DNA of 5,641 nucleotides. Origin: Desulfobacula sp. Lineage in GTDB: Bacteria; Desulfobacterota; Desulfobacteria; Desulfobacterales; Desulfobacteraceae. This document shows positions 5,371 through 5,641 of this stretch, in pieces. Position 1 is the stretch's first letter. Each line of letters begins with the position of its first letter. The translations under genes and the position numbers were made by a program. Location of the stretch: positions 1-5,641 of the forward strand of contig JAQICW010000429.1 of assembly GCA_027858355.1 (NCBI GenBank), given 5' to 3'. The notes below the pieces were generated by a model that was given only the letters and a program-made list of their open reading frames with translations, was not told the DNA's origin and did not search any database.

Positions 5371-5641
5371 TGTCAAAAAATTTTAACAAAAGGATAAAGC
5401 AAAGAATCATTGTCGTTCAGATTTTGATTGTCGTATCAATCTTTCTTCTGGGTGCCAAATCCTTTGACCTTCAAATTTTCAAAGCCAAAGAACTGGCCCA
5501 AAAAGCTGAAAACGGATATTCCAGATATATCACTATAAAAGGGGAAAGAGGGCAGATTTTTGATAGAAACATGAACGAACTTGCCACCAGCAGTGATGCC
5601 ATATCCATCACTGCCAATCCTTCAAATATAAAAGATCCCAG
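5370..5641 (+). CDS. ftsI: Peptidoglycan transpeptidase FtsI / PBP3 (3' truncated by window)
   Basis: Only the first 90 codons of this septal penicillin-binding protein are present. The visible part has a basic cytoplasmic start (MSKNFNKRIKQR), a single membrane anchor (about residues 13-29), then the FtsI-typical LQIFKAKELAQKA segment (34-46). The periplasmic pedestal motif RGQIFDR follows at 60-66, with ELATS (70-74) and an ANPSNIKDP stretch (82-90). Most relatives have Gly after DRN, where Met68 stands here. The catalytic transpeptidase domain lies beyond the window, so the class (FtsI rather than another class B PBP or a Spo-type variant) rests on position in the dcw cluster. The ATG overlaps the ftsL stop by one base (TAATG), with AGGGGA at 5355-5360 as Shine-Dalgarno 9 nt upstream. 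Confidence 0.93.
   Translation, partial: MSKNFNKRIKQRIIVVQILIVVSIFLLGAKSFDLQIFKAKELAQKAENGYSRYITIKGERGQIFDRNMNELATSSDAISITANPSNIKDP

Overview
The window is about 40% GC by eye and every supported gene lies on the + strand. It is most likely a chromosomal segment from a strictly anaerobic deltaproteobacterium, plausibly Desulfobacterales (Desulfobacter/Desulfobacula-like). That assignment is inferred from base composition, the style of the proteins and the gene order mraZ-rsmH-ftsL-ftsI; no marker gene in the window proves it.

Region 1 (1-3352) is the end of an operon for an uncharacterised ABC-type system of the Gld type. It contains the C-terminal part of an ABC-2 permease (GldF/NosY-like), a 740-residue GldG-family protein anchored at both ends, and a small single-pass DUF4340 protein. 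The genes are 9-13 nt apart, with Shine-Dalgarno sequences that overlap the preceding stop codons. The ATPase partner is expected just upstream, outside the window. The GldG-like protein carries a lysine/glutamate-rich insert containing a four-copy 15-bp tandem repeat.

Region 2 (3353-3666) is a 314-bp non-coding gap and holds the most interesting DNA here. In order it contains a large two-tier inverted repeat ending in a T run (probable terminator of region 1), two CTCCA boxes exactly 10 bp apart (TGGAG boxes on the - strand), and a symmetric A/T tract. A probable promoter follows (TTGACT, 16 bp, TAAAAG). It is overlapped by three TGG boxes at exact 10-bp spacing, which is the layout expected for MraZ binding sites. 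A small hairpin then sits directly before the mraZ Shine-Dalgarno.

Region 3 (3667-5641) is the start of the division and cell wall (dcw) cluster. It encodes MraZ (transcription regulator), RsmH (16S rRNA m4C1402 methyltransferase), an FtsL-like divisome protein and the N-terminus of FtsI/PBP3, cut by the window end. The genes are separated by 3 nt, 3 nt and a 1-nt overlap, so they are probably one translationally coupled transcript under MraZ autoregulation.

I see no tRNA, rRNA, CRISPR array, insertion sequence or obvious foreign gene. No wholly new system is evident. The points worth a second look are the two opposed sets of MraZ-like boxes, the large inverted repeat, the repeat insert in the GldG-like protein and the cysteine-rich second half of MraZ.
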